From contig NC_008593.1 of the NCBI RefSeq assembly GCF_000014125.1, positions 2,294,001-2,358,000 on the forward strand: a DNA stretch of 64,000 bases. The letters run 5' to 3'. Position numbers and translations under genes: made by a program. Below are positions 9,257 to 17,388 of the stretch, piece by piece (position 1 is the first letter of the stretch; every line of letters starts with the position of its first letter). The notes below the pieces were generated by a model, which saw only the letters and a program-made list of their open reading frames with translations, had not been told where the DNA came from and made no database searches. Origin of the DNA: Clostridium novyi NT (lineage in GTDB: Bacteria; Bacillota; Clostridia; Clostridiales; Clostridiaceae).

Positions 9257-9529
9257 CTATTCTGATATCTTTTTTGCTTGTAAATCTTTGCTTATTTTCA
9301 TTACATCTTTTAAAAATTCTTCAACTGGTTTTTTAAAATCTTCATTATATATAAGCTTTGAATTTTTCTTTATTACTTCATCTTCTCTATTTGCATTTAA
9401 TATAGGTATATTGTTTTTCTTTTTGTATTCAGCAACTTTAAGTACAGTTTCCATTCTCTTTTGGAATAATGCAATTAATTCTTTATCTATAGAATCTATA
9501 TCATCTCTTAATTTTTTTAAATCTTCCAC
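9257..9529 (-). CDS. Chorismate mutase, AroQ type, monofunctional
   Basis: 90 residues, the length of a single all-helical AroQ domain. The signature ELIALFQKRMETVLKVAEYKK near the N-terminus includes the conserved Arg/Lys ligands for chorismate. It converts chorismate to prephenate, feeding the TyrA encoded in the same operon. Translation starts at GTG with an AGGAGG site 7 nt upstream. No prephenate dehydratase is fused, and no pheA is in the window. Confidence 0.88.
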   Translation of the reverse strand: MEDLKKLRDDIDSIDKELIALFQKRMETVLKVAEYKKKNNIPILNANREDEVIKKNSKLIYNEDFKKPVEEFLKDVMKISKDLQAKKISE

Positions 9530-9544
9530 TATAATACCTCCTAT

Positions 9545-10615
9545 TTAAATCAATTCAAGTATTCCCATTGCAGCAACTGCTTCAATTACAGGAATTGCCC
9601 TTTGAACTACACAAGGATCGTGTCTTCCTTCTATTTTTATAGTTGTATTTTCTCTAGTTTCAATATTAATTGTACGTTGTTCTTTTGCAATAGATGGTGT
9701 TGGTTTAAATGCAGTTCTAAATATTACAGGCATTCCACTTGTAATCCCACCTAGTATACCACCATTATTATTTGTATAAGTTCTTATATTTTCTCCATCC
9801 ATATAAAATTCATCATTGGCTTCATTTCCTCTCATTTTGGAGATGTTAAATCCAGTTCCGAACTCTACTCCCTTTACAGCCGGTACAGAAAATAATAAAC
9901 TACTTAATACACTTTCAACAGAACCGAAAAACGGAGAGCCAATACCTGATGGAAGATTTAAAATAGCACACTCTATAACTCCACCAACTGAATTCATATC
10001 TTCTTTTGCTTTTAAAATTTCTTCTTGCATAAGTTTGCCCTTTGAATCATCAATAGTTGCAAACTCTTTATTTTTTAAAGTTTTTAAGGTATCTTCTTTT
10101 ATATCTATAGGATTAAAATATTCTTCTTCAATATTTCCTATGCTTTTTATGTGACTTCCTACTAATATATTATTTTTAGCAAGTACTTGTTTTGCAATAG
10201 CTCCAGCAAAAACAATTGGCGCTGTAAGTCTTCCTGAAAAATGTCCGCCTCCCCTATAGTCATTAAATCCATCATACTTTACAAATCCAGTATAATCAGC
10301 GTGACCTGGTCTCATAAGATTTTTAGTTTTTTCGTAATCTTTTGAGTGTTTATCAGAATTTCTTATTATTGCACATATTGGAGTACCAGTTGTTTTTCCA
10401 TTAAATATACCGCTTAATATTTCAAATTCATCTTTTTCAGCTCTAGCTGTAGATAGTTTATTTCTTCCTGGAGCACGTCTTCTCATTTCTTTATTAACTT
10501 CATCTAAATCAATTTCTATTCCAGATTGAAGTCCATCTATAGTTATTCCTATTGCTTTTCCATGAGATTCACCAAATATAGAATATTTTATTTTATTTCC
10601 CCATACTCCACTCAT
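9545..10615 (-). CDS. aroC: Chorismate synthase
   Basis: 356 residues with the family signatures GESHGKAIG at residues 13-21, RAPGRNKLSTARAEKDE, FRGGGHFSGR (here YRGGGHFSGRLTAP) and GRHDPCVVQRAIPV near the C-terminus. It uses reduced FMN to form chorismate from EPSP. Its start overlaps the end of aroA by 23 bp, so translation is likely coupled; an AGGAGG site lies in the aroA tail. Confidence 0.96.
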   Translation of the reverse strand: MSGVWGNKIKYSIFGESHGKAIGITIDGLQSGIEIDLDEVNKEMRRRAPGRNKLSTARAEKDEFEILSGIFNGKTTGTPICAIIRNSDKHSKDYEKTKNLMRPGHADYTGFVKYDGFNDYRGGGHFSGRLTAPIVFAGAIAKQVLAKNNILVGSHIKSIGNIEEEYFNPIDIKEDTLKTLKNKEFATIDDSKGKLMQEEILKAKEDMNSVGGVIECAILNLPSGIGSPFFGSVESVLSSLLFSVPAVKGVEFGTGFNISKMRGNEANDEFYMDGENIRTYTNNNGGILGGITSGMPVIFRTAFKPTPSIAKEQRTINIETRENTTIKIEGRHDPCVVQRAIPVIEAVAAMGILELI

Positions 10616-11900
10616 CTATAATTCCTCCTACCTTCTCGAAATCTTTCCAAAAATCAGGATAAGATTTATTAACAGCCATGCTATTTTGTATTATAACTGG
10701 TTCTGTACATTTAATTGACGCTATAGCCATTGCCATTGCTATTCTATGATCATTCCAGCTATCAACAACTCCACCCTTTAACTTATACTTTCCTTTTATA
10801 ATAAGTCCGTCTTCTAATTCTTTTATATCAGCCCCAATTTTTGAAAGTTCTGTTGCCATAGCTTTTAATCTATCGCATTCTTTAATTCTAAGTCTTTCAG
10901 CATTTATAATTTTTGTAGTTCCATGACTTACTGCTCCTAAAACCGCTAAAATAGGAACAAGGTCTGGACATTCTGACGCATCTATTGTTATTCCATGTGT
11001 CTTAGATTTTTTAGTCTCTATGTAATCTCTTCCTACCTTAATATTAGCACCCATTTTCTTTACTATATCTATAATAGCTTTATCTCCTTGAAGAGAATCT
11101 ATATCTAAATCCAATGTTTTAACATTAGAACCAAGTATTCCAGCTACTATAAAAAATGCTCCTTGAGAAAAATCCCCTTGCACTCTATAATCTCTACTTG
11201 TACTTTTTTGATTTCCTTTTATAATAAATTCTTTGTAATTGTTATTTTCAATTTCTACTCCAAATTTCTTTAGTGTATCTATTGTTAAATCAACATATCC
11301 TTTTGATTCTAATTCAGTAGTTATAATAATTTTAGAATCACCATCTAAAAATGGTAGTGTATACATAAGCCCTGTTATAAATTGTGAACTTACATTTCCC
11401 TTAACATGAAATTCACCTGGATTTATCTTTCCATCTACGGTTAATGGTAACTCGTTATTAGATGTTTTATACTTGATTCCTTGATTTTCGAATATATTAT
11501 AATATACATCAAGAGGTCTTGAGACTAGCTTACCTCTCCCTGTAAATGTCACTTCTTTTTCCGCTCTTAAAGCTATTGGAATTAAAAATCTTAGTGTTGA
11601 TCCTGATTCTGAACAATCTATAGTATCATTTTCTAATGTTAACTTCTCTTTTCCTATAACTTTTAAAGTACTTCTTTCAGAACCTTTTTTATATTCATTA
11701 GTAATGTCCTCAATTTCAATTCCAAGACTTTTCATTCCTCTAATTGTGGCTTTTATATCCTCTGAAAATATTATATTTTCAATATTGCTAACCCCCTCTG
11801 AAAGTCCAGCACTTATAATAGCCCTATGTGCTAAACTCTTAGACGGCGGGATATTAATTTCCCCATTTAACTCTGAGGGAATAATTTTTATATTCTCCAT
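10593..11900 (-). CDS. aroA: 3-phosphoshikimate 1-carboxyvinyltransferase (EPSP synthase)
   Basis: 435 residues, full length. PPSKSLAHRA near the N-terminus binds shikimate-3-phosphate, and SGSTLRFLIPIAL carries the region that in glyphosate-sensitive enzymes reads GNAGTAMRPL. RLRIKECDRLKAMATEL and SWNDHRIAMAMA are the C-terminal signatures. The SGSTLRFL form is characteristic of class II-like enzymes of Gram-positives. It is fifth from last in the aro operon and overlaps aroC. Confidence 0.95.
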   Translation of the reverse strand: MENIKIIPSELNGEINIPPSKSLAHRAIISAGLSEGVSNIENIIFSEDIKATIRGMKSLGIEIEDITNEYKKGSERSTLKVIGKEKLTLENDTIDCSESGSTLRFLIPIALRAEKEVTFTGRGKLVSRPLDVYYNIFENQGIKYKTSNNELPLTVDGKINPGEFHVKGNVSSQFITGLMYTLPFLDGDSKIIITTELESKGYVDLTIDTLKKFGVEIENNNYKEFIIKGNQKSTSRDYRVQGDFSQGAFFIVAGILGSNVKTLDLDIDSLQGDKAIIDIVKKMGANIKVGRDYIETKKSKTHGITIDASECPDLVPILAVLGAVSHGTTKIINAERLRIKECDRLKAMATELSKIGADIKELEDGLIIKGKYKLKGGVVDSWNDHRIAMAMAIASIKCTEPVIIQNSMAVNKSYPDFWKDFEKVGGIIDEWSMGK

Positions 11901-11916
11901 AATTTCAGCCCCTTAC

Positions 11917-12978
11917 TTATATAAAGTCACTTACTTTTTCTTTTTTTATTTTGTGTATAAAAGATTTTCCTATTTCATTTAGAATAACTATATTCATAAA
12001 TTCTCCTTTATTTTTCTTATCTAATGATATAGCATTTAATATACTTTCTTTATCTTCAAGATGTATATCATATTTTAAATTATATTTAGTTAGAATATCT
12101 TTTATAAGGTTAGATGTACCTTCTTTAGTCAGCTTCATTTCTTCACTTTTTTTAGTTATAGCATACATTCCAAGTGCAACTGCCTCACCATGAGTATACT
12201 TTTCAAAGTTAAAATATTTTTCAATAGCATGACCTATTGTATGACCAAAGTTTAAAAGCATTCTTTCTCCAGTATCTTTTTCATCTCTTTCAACTATTTC
12301 TCTTTTTATATTGCAACAAGAATAAATTATATGTTCCATGTTTTCTATAAGTTCTTCATTTGTATTATAATTTAATAAATTATAAAATAGCTGTTTATCT
12401 CTTATGCAACCATATTTAATAACTTCCGCCATACCATCATAAAAAAATCTTTCATCTAAAGTCTTTAACATATTAGGATCTATAAAAACAGCTTTAGGAT
12501 GATAGAAATTTCCCACTAGATTTTTGCCCCTATTTAAATCTACTGCAACTTTTCCACCAATACTGCTATCTATTTGTGCTAAAAGAGAAGTTGGTATTTG
12601 AATATATGGTATTCCTCTTAAAAGAGTTGCAGCTGCAAACCCTGTTAAATCTCCAACTACTCCTCCTCCAAGAGCAATTATAAGATCCCCTCTTGTTATA
12701 TTAAAATCTAATAGTTCATCATATGTGTTAAGTAAAACCTCTACTGATTTACTCTTTTCTCCTGGATTTAAAACTATTTTTTTTACGTTAAATCCTCTGC
12801 CTTCTAATTGACTTACTATTTTATCTCCATAAAATTTATCTACATTTTTATCTGTAACAACAGCAACTTTTTTGCCATTATAAATCTCACTTATTTTTTT
12901 ACCTATGGAAGAAATAAGCCCTTTTTCTATAAGTATAGAATAACTATTTTCTCCAAGACTTATTTTTAGTTCTCTCAC
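11917..12978 (-). CDS. aroB: 3-dehydroquinate synthase
   Basis: 353 residues. NAD-binding GGGVVGDLTGFAAATLLRG and the metal site (Glu in GMAEVIKYG, His in FGHTIGHAIE and THGEAVALG) are intact. It cyclises DAHP to 3-dehydroquinate. The start is GTG at 12978 and overlaps the tyrA stop by four bases (GTGA), a translational coupling arrangement; the AUG-less start is supported by the family N-terminus RELKISLG. Confidence 0.95.
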   Translation of the reverse strand: MRELKISLGENSYSILIEKGLISSIGKKISEIYNGKKVAVVTDKNVDKFYGDKIVSQLEGRGFNVKKIVLNPGEKSKSVEVLLNTYDELLDFNITRGDLIIALGGGVVGDLTGFAAATLLRGIPYIQIPTSLLAQIDSSIGGKVAVDLNRGKNLVGNFYHPKAVFIDPNMLKTLDERFFYDGMAEVIKYGCIRDKQLFYNLLNYNTNEELIENMEHIIYSCCNIKREIVERDEKDTGERMLLNFGHTIGHAIEKYFNFEKYTHGEAVALGMYAITKKSEEMKLTKEGTSNLIKDILTKYNLKYDIHLEDKESILNAISLDKKNKGEFMNIVILNEIGKSFIHKIKKEKVSDFI

Positions 12979-13829
12979 TCACACATCGCCTCTCTCTTTT
13001 TACATGCAGTATCTAATATTTCACATAAGCCTTTTATATCATCATTGACAATTGCCATTTTTAATTCTTGTATATTATTTTGAAATTCTTCTATTTCATC
13101 AATTAAGTTTTTCTTATTTCCTATAAAAAGTTCTGTCCATAACTTAGTATTTATTCTAGCTATTCTTGTTAAATCTCTATAACTATCTCCAGTAAATTTT
13201 CCTGTATCTATTCCTAAATTATCACTATTTACTAAAGAAACTGCTATAACATGAGGAAGTTGACTTGTAAATCCTACTACCTTATCATGCAATTCAGGGG
13301 TTATCTTTTTTACACTAGAAAACCCTATCTTTTTAACTAGTTGCTCTAAAAATTCAATGTTCTCTTTTTTGTTTCTATCATTGGGAGTTATTATATAGTT
13401 TGCATTTTTAAAAATATCCTTTGATGCATATTTAACTCCACTGAATTCCCTTCCTGCCATTGGGTGTCCAAAAACAAAATCCATATCTTCTCTTAAAACT
13501 TTGTTTATTTCTTCCACAAAATCGCTTTTAATTCCAGTTACATCTGTAAGAATAGCACCTTTTTTAAAGTATTTTATATTATCCTTTATAAATTCTTTTA
13601 TAATCTTAGGATAAACACAAATTATTACTAAATCAGACTCCCTTAAAGGAATTCTTGGATCTTTAAATCCTTTATCTATAATTCCTAATTCTTCTCCTAG
13701 TTTTAAAGCATTTTCATCTTTATCTATAGCATATATTTTTTTCGGATTAAGCTCTCTTAATGCACAAGCATAAGAACCGCCCATAAGTCCTAAACCAACA
13801 ATAGTTACATTAAAGTCTATTTCATCCAT
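12975..13829 (-). CDS. tyrA: Prephenate dehydrogenase
   Basis: 284 residues. Rossmann loop GLGLMGGSYA at about 12-21, then DVTGIKSDF, GHPMAGREFSGV (active-site His) and the helical dimer domain with TSQLPHVIAVSL. It oxidatively decarboxylates prephenate to 4-hydroxyphenylpyruvate for tyrosine. It lacks the C-terminal ACT domain of many TyrA proteins (which would need about 360 residues), so feedback control by tyrosine may rest on other means such as the operon leader. Confidence 0.92.
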   Translation of the reverse strand: MDEIDFNVTIVGLGLMGGSYACALRELNPKKIYAIDKDENALKLGEELGIIDKGFKDPRIPLRESDLVIICVYPKIIKEFIKDNIKYFKKGAILTDVTGIKSDFVEEINKVLREDMDFVFGHPMAGREFSGVKYASKDIFKNANYIITPNDRNKKENIEFLEQLVKKIGFSSVKKITPELHDKVVGFTSQLPHVIAVSLVNSDNLGIDTGKFTGDSYRDLTRIARINTKLWTELFIGNKKNLIDEIEEFQNNIQELKMAIVNDDIKGLCEILDTACKKREAMCE

Positions 13830-13857
13830 AATAAATACCCCACTATTAAGCCCCTTA

Positions 13858-14871
13858 TTAGATTTCTTTTCCTACTGCTTTTGCAACCGCTCTTAAATCT
13901 TTCATTAATGTATCGAATTTTTCTGGTTTTAGTGATTGACCACCATCACTCTTAGCATTTTTAGGATCATTGTGTACTTCTATCATAAGTCCATCCGCTC
14001 CAACTGCAACAGCTGCTTTTGCTAAAGGTTCAACTAACCACCAAAGTCCTCCAGCATGACTTGGATCTACAATTACAGGTAAGTGACTGTATTTCTTTAT
14101 AACTGGTATAGCACTTAAGTCTAATGTATTTCTTGTATATGTTTCGTATGTTCTTATTCCCCTTTCACAAAGGATAACATTTTCGTTACCACCGGCCATT
14201 ATATATTCAGCTGACATTAAAAGTTCTTCTATTGTAGCTGCAAGTCCTCTCTTTAAAAGTATTGGTTTGTTTGTCTTACCAAGTTCCTTTAAAAGATCGA
14301 AGTTTTGCATATTTCTTGCTCCTACTTGAATTACATCTACATCTTCAACAAACTTATCAACTAAGTTAGGTGACATAATCTCAGTTACTATTGGTAATCC
14401 TGTTTCTTTTCTTGCTATTTTTAAAAGTTCTAATCCATCTAATCCCATTCCTTGGAAACTGTATGGTGAAGTTCTTGGTTTGAAAGCTCCGCCTCTTAAG
14501 AATGTTGCCCCTGATTTTTTAACATCCTGTGCAAGCTTTACGATTTGTTCTTCACTTTCAACTGAACATGGACCTGCCATTACAGTTAAGTTGTTTCCAC
14601 CAATAAGAGTATTTTTAACCTTTATTATTGAATCATCTGGATGGAACATTCTATTTGCTTTTTTATAAGGTTCTTGCACTTGCACCACTCTTTCTACATC
14701 TTCATTTGCCTGAATTTGATTTGAATCAATATTACTTGTATCCCCAACTAAACCAAGTATACGAAAATTATCCCCCTTTGAATCATTAATTCCTATGCCC
14801 CTTGCTGTAATTTGTTCCTTAATTCTTTCAATGCTTTTTTCTGATGCTGTAGCTTTCATAACTATTATCAT
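13858..14871 (-). CDS. aroF: 3-deoxy-7-phosphoheptulonate synthase, type I-beta
   Basis: 337 residues. A short ferredoxin-like regulatory domain (about 1-70) precedes the KDO8P/DAHP synthase barrel, with AGPCSVES, RGGAFKPRTSPYSFQG, VGARNMQNFDLLKE, KRGLAATIEE, CERGIRTYE and VDPSHAGG. It condenses PEP and erythrose-4-phosphate, the first step of the pathway. It is the first enzyme gene of the operon, directly after the attenuator-like leader. The N-terminal domain in relatives binds Tyr or Phe for feedback inhibition; that is inferred here. Confidence 0.95.
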   Translation of the reverse strand: MIIVMKATASEKSIERIKEQITARGIGINDSKGDNFRILGLVGDTSNIDSNQIQANEDVERVVQVQEPYKKANRMFHPDDSIIKVKNTLIGGNNLTVMAGPCSVESEEQIVKLAQDVKKSGATFLRGGAFKPRTSPYSFQGMGLDGLELLKIARKETGLPIVTEIMSPNLVDKFVEDVDVIQVGARNMQNFDLLKELGKTNKPILLKRGLAATIEELLMSAEYIMAGGNENVILCERGIRTYETYTRNTLDLSAIPVIKKYSHLPVIVDPSHAGGLWWLVEPLAKAAVAVGADGLMIEVHNDPKNAKSDGGQSLKPEKFDTLMKDLRAVAKAVGKEI

Positions 14872-14912
14872 TTTGATAACCCCCTATTTATTTTAATAAA
14901 ATGTATAAAAAA

Positions 14913-14937
14913 AAGAAGCCTCATAATGAGCCTTCTT
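14913..14937 (-). terminator. Leader terminator (attenuator) before aroF
   Basis: Minus-strand hairpin AAGAAGgCTCAT / ATGAGgCTTCTT with one G-G mismatch and a 1-nt loop, followed by seven T (TTTTTTTATAC). It lies between the aromatic-rich leader peptide stop (14976) and the aroF start (14871), about 270 nt from the promoter. A 7-nt segment TAATGAG at the end of the peptide frame (14991-14997) can pair with CTCATTA of this hairpin and would disrupt it. Confidence 0.75.
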
Positions 14938-14975
14938 AATATATTCTTAGATATATTTATGAAATATAACAATAT

Positions 14976-15110
14976 TTAGATACTGTTTAACTCATTAGAT
15001 ATAGGAATTTCAGTTTTTGAGTAGCAAAAATAACCAGCGCTAAAAAAGTAGCTCCAGTTTCCGTAATAAAAGAATTCTGCTGTTATTCCCTTTCTAATAA
15101 GATTTTTCAT
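14976..15110 (-). CDS. Aromatic-residue-rich leader peptide of the shikimate operon
   Basis: 44 codons from ATG (15110) to TAA, with GGAGG 9 nt upstream. Residues 13-30 read FFYYGNWSYFFSAGYFCY: 5 Phe, 5 Tyr and 1 Trp in 18 positions. It sits inside the transcript leader of the aro operon, between a consensus promoter and a terminator hairpin. This is the layout of a classical attenuation peptide, where ribosome stalling at aromatic codons during shortage of charged tRNA would prevent terminator formation. The reading frame and context are seen directly; the regulatory role is inferred. I know of no described example in clostridia. Confidence 0.75.
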   Translation of the reverse strand: MKNLIRKGITAEFFYYGNWSYFFSAGYFCYSKTEIPISNELNSI

Positions 15111-15210
15111 AGTTGTATATCCTCCAATAATTTACTTAATAGTTTAATTAATTTTAACCTGTATAATAATAACTTAAATTCAAAATTAATTTGTTAAGTT
15201 GTTGTGTTAA

Positions 15211-15238
15211 ATTATACTATTATTTTTTAAGATGTCAA
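15211..15238 (-). promoter_or_regulatory. Sigma-A promoter of the shikimate operon
   Basis: Perfect boxes on the minus strand: TTGACA (15233-15238), 16-bp spacer, TATAAT (15211-15216). Transcription would begin near 15204, giving a 333-nt leader to aroF that includes the leader peptide and terminator. No T-box sequence was found in this leader. Confidence 0.85.
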
Positions 15239-15366
15239 TACCAAAATAAAAATAAGCTTCTTTTTATTAACAATTTTTTATACTAATCAATATAATATAG
15301 TAGGTCCACAATATCTCCACCCTAGACAAGCTACACAATCCTAATATATGGAGGTGTTAGTTAATC

Positions 15367-15729
15367 ATGTTTGGTTCATTATTATTTCCTTTGTTATGTG
15401 GTTTAGGTGGCCGTGGTAATGGTTGCGGTTGCAACCCTCCAAGACCTAACCCATGCTGCGGTTGCGGCCCTATGTGTTGTAAACATTGTGGTTCTTACGA
15501 AATTTATCGTTGTGAACCTGCTAAACCTTGTTGTTGCTGTTGTCAATGTTGTGACCCTTGTGAATGTTGTGATTGTTGCAATTGCTGTGATTGTTGTTGT
15601 TGTGCCGAAGGTAAAAAGCATAAAAAACATCACAAACATCATAAACACCACAAACATGACAAATGCGAAATGTGCTGCTGTCAGTGTATTCCAATGAATA
15701 ATTGCTGTTCTAATGGTGGATGGTGCTAA
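15367..15729 (+). CDS. Extremely cysteine-rich protein with a Lys/His tract
   Basis: 120 residues, of which 36 are Cys (30%). After a short hydrophobic start (MFGSLLFPLLCGLGG) come CC, CCC and CCCCC clusters spaced by single Asp/Asn/Gln residues over about 20-80. A KKHKKHHKHHKHHKHDK tract (about 83-99) and a second Cys cluster at the C-terminus follow. A GGAGGTG ribosome site precedes the ATG. The composition suggests metal binding or disulfide cross-linking, as in spore-coat or exosporium Cys-rich proteins; metallothionein-like storage is an alternative. No family is recognised. It is monocistronic with its own terminator. Confidence 0.75.
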   Translation: MFGSLLFPLLCGLGGRGNGCGCNPPRPNPCCGCGPMCCKHCGSYEIYRCEPAKPCCCCCQCCDPCECCDCCNCCDCCCCAEGKKHKKHHKHHKHHKHDKCEMCCCQCIPMNNCCSNGGWC

Positions 15730-15765
15730 TTATTCATTTATATATAGATAGATAGTTAAATTGTA

Positions 15766-15794
15766 ATAGCACAAATCTTTAAGATTTGTGCTAT
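15766..15794. terminator. Bidirectional terminator after the Cys-rich gene
   Basis: Perfect 14-bp stem (ATAGCACAAATCTT with its complement, 1-nt loop), with T-rich flanks on both sides. It lies between the convergent Cys-rich gene and the osmolyte permease gene. Confidence 0.85.
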
Positions 15795-15801
15795 TTGTTT
15801 A

Positions 15802-17388
15802 TTATTTTATTAACTTTCTTTTTCTTAGGAAATCATCTGCAACCTTTCTTGGATCTTCTCCTAATTTATCAACTTTATAATTAAGTTCTGTCATATCATC
15901 TTCACTTACTTTTCCTGCTAACATATTTAAAACTTTCTTTAATTCTGGATGTTTCTTTAACACATCATTTCTTATAATAGGTGCTGCATAGTATGGTGGA
16001 AAAAAGTGTTTATCATCCTCTAATCTAGTAAGATTATAAACCTTTAATAATCCATCTGTTGCAAAAGCATCTATAACATCAGCTTCCTTACTTTGAAGCG
16101 CTGAATATCTAAGGGAACCATCTAATGATTTAACATCCTTAACATTCATATTATAAAAATCCTTCATACCTAAATATCCATCTTGTCTATCTGAAAATTC
16201 CATTGTACATCCTAACACTAAGTTATTACTAACTTTAGCAAGATCACTTAAAGTCTTTAATCCATATTTTTTAGCAGTTTCTTTGGCAACAGCTAAAACA
16301 TAAGTATTGTTATATCCCATTTGGTCCATCCAAGTAATATCATATTCTTTATTAAAATAATCTTTAACTATTTTAAATGTTTTTTCCGGGTCATTTATAG
16401 CTTTTCTTCCCATGATATTGACCAGTGCAACTCCTGTATACTCTACATACAAATCTATGTCTCCGGACCTTAAAGCTTGAAATGTAACCCCTGCTCCCCC
16501 CAAATTTATACCTGTTCTTTTAACTTTCAAATCTGTATTTTCTTCAAGTAAAGTGGCATACATATTTCCAAGTATAAGTTCTTCTGTATAGTTTTTAGAT
16601 CCTACAACTATACTTCTATTGTCATCATATATTCTATAAGCTAAAGTTCCTCCTAACACTGTACATATAATAATTACAACAGTTATAGCTATTTTTTTGT
16701 TTCTTTTTTCTCTTTTTCTTGATCTTACTTTTCTCTTTTTATTACTTGGCACACTCTTTATTCCTTCTGGAATAACTGAATTCTCTATTTTGCCACTTAT
16801 ATAGTCCATTAAAAGTGCAAGAATTCCTGATGGTATAGCACCTGCTAAAATCATATAGTTATTTACCCTTTGAACACCTGTAAATACCATATACCCAAGC
16901 CCACCTGCACCTATAAATGCAGCTATTGTCATAAGTCCAACGGCTGTAACCGCAGCTATTCTAATTCCTGCCATTATAATTGGCATTGCTAATGGAAGTT
17001 GTACCATTTTTAATTTTTGGGCTGGTGTAAGTCCCATTCCTTCTGCCGCTTCTAACATATCTGGATTAATACTGCTCAAACCTATATAAGTATTTTTTAT
17101 AATTGGAAGCAGGGAATATAAAAACACCATAAACACAGCTGGTGTACTGCCTATTCCAAGTATCGGAATCAAAAAGCCTAGTAACGCCAAACTAGGTACT
17201 GCTTGTATTACATTCGCCACTCCAATTACTGGTCCAGAAAGTTTTTTCTTTCTTGAAATCAATATTCCAAGTGGAACTCCAATTAATATTGCAACAGCTA
17301 CAGAAGCTAATGTGAGTCCTATATGTTGAATCAATAAATTTAAAATTTCATTTTTTCTTTCTGACACATATATAAGAAAACCTCTCAT
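15802..17388 (-). CDS. OpuC-type osmolyte ABC transporter: fused permease and substrate-binding protein
   Basis: 528 residues. The N-terminal part (about 1-215) is a binding-protein-dependent permease with six hydrophobic segments and the EAA-like loop EAAEGMGLTPAQKLKMVQLPLAMP. A basic linker and one more membrane segment (about 232-252) lead to an extracytoplasmic OpuAC-type binding domain (about 257-525; IVVGSKNYTEELILGNMYA). This fusion is known in OpuC/OpuF-like systems for glycine betaine, carnitine or choline. The start overlaps the stop of the ATPase gene (TAATG), so the two are coupled. Confidence 0.9.
   Translation of the reverse strand: MRGFLIYVSERKNEILNLLIQHIGLTLASVAVAILIGVPLGILISRKKKLSGPVIGVANVIQAVPSLALLGFLIPILGIGSTPAVFMVFLYSLLPIIKNTYIGLSSINPDMLEAAEGMGLTPAQKLKMVQLPLAMPIIMAGIRIAAVTAVGLMTIAAFIGAGGLGYMVFTGVQRVNNYMILAGAIPSGILALLMDYISGKIENSVIPEGIKSVPSNKKRKVRSRKREKRNKKIAITVVIIICTVLGGTLAYRIYDDNRSIVVGSKNYTEELILGNMYATLLEENTDLKVKRTGINLGGAGVTFQALRSGDIDLYVEYTGVALVNIMGRKAINDPEKTFKIVKDYFNKEYDITWMDQMGYNNTYVLAVAKETAKKYGLKTLSDLAKVSNNLVLGCTMEFSDRQDGYLGMKDFYNMNVKDVKSLDGSLRYSALQSKEADVIDAFATDGLLKVYNLTRLEDDKHFFPPYYAAPIIRNDVLKKHPELKKVLNMLAGKVSEDDMTELNYKVDKLGEDPRKVADDFLRKRKLIK

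Noticed and set aside
14871..15204. T-box in the aroF leader
   Set aside because: No TGGNACC-like segment or stem I signature; the leader peptide and terminator account for the sequence.
15403..15697. Open frames overlapping the Cys-rich gene on the other strand and in another frame
   Set aside because: They come from the repeated TGT/TGC composition; no ribosome site and low-complexity products.
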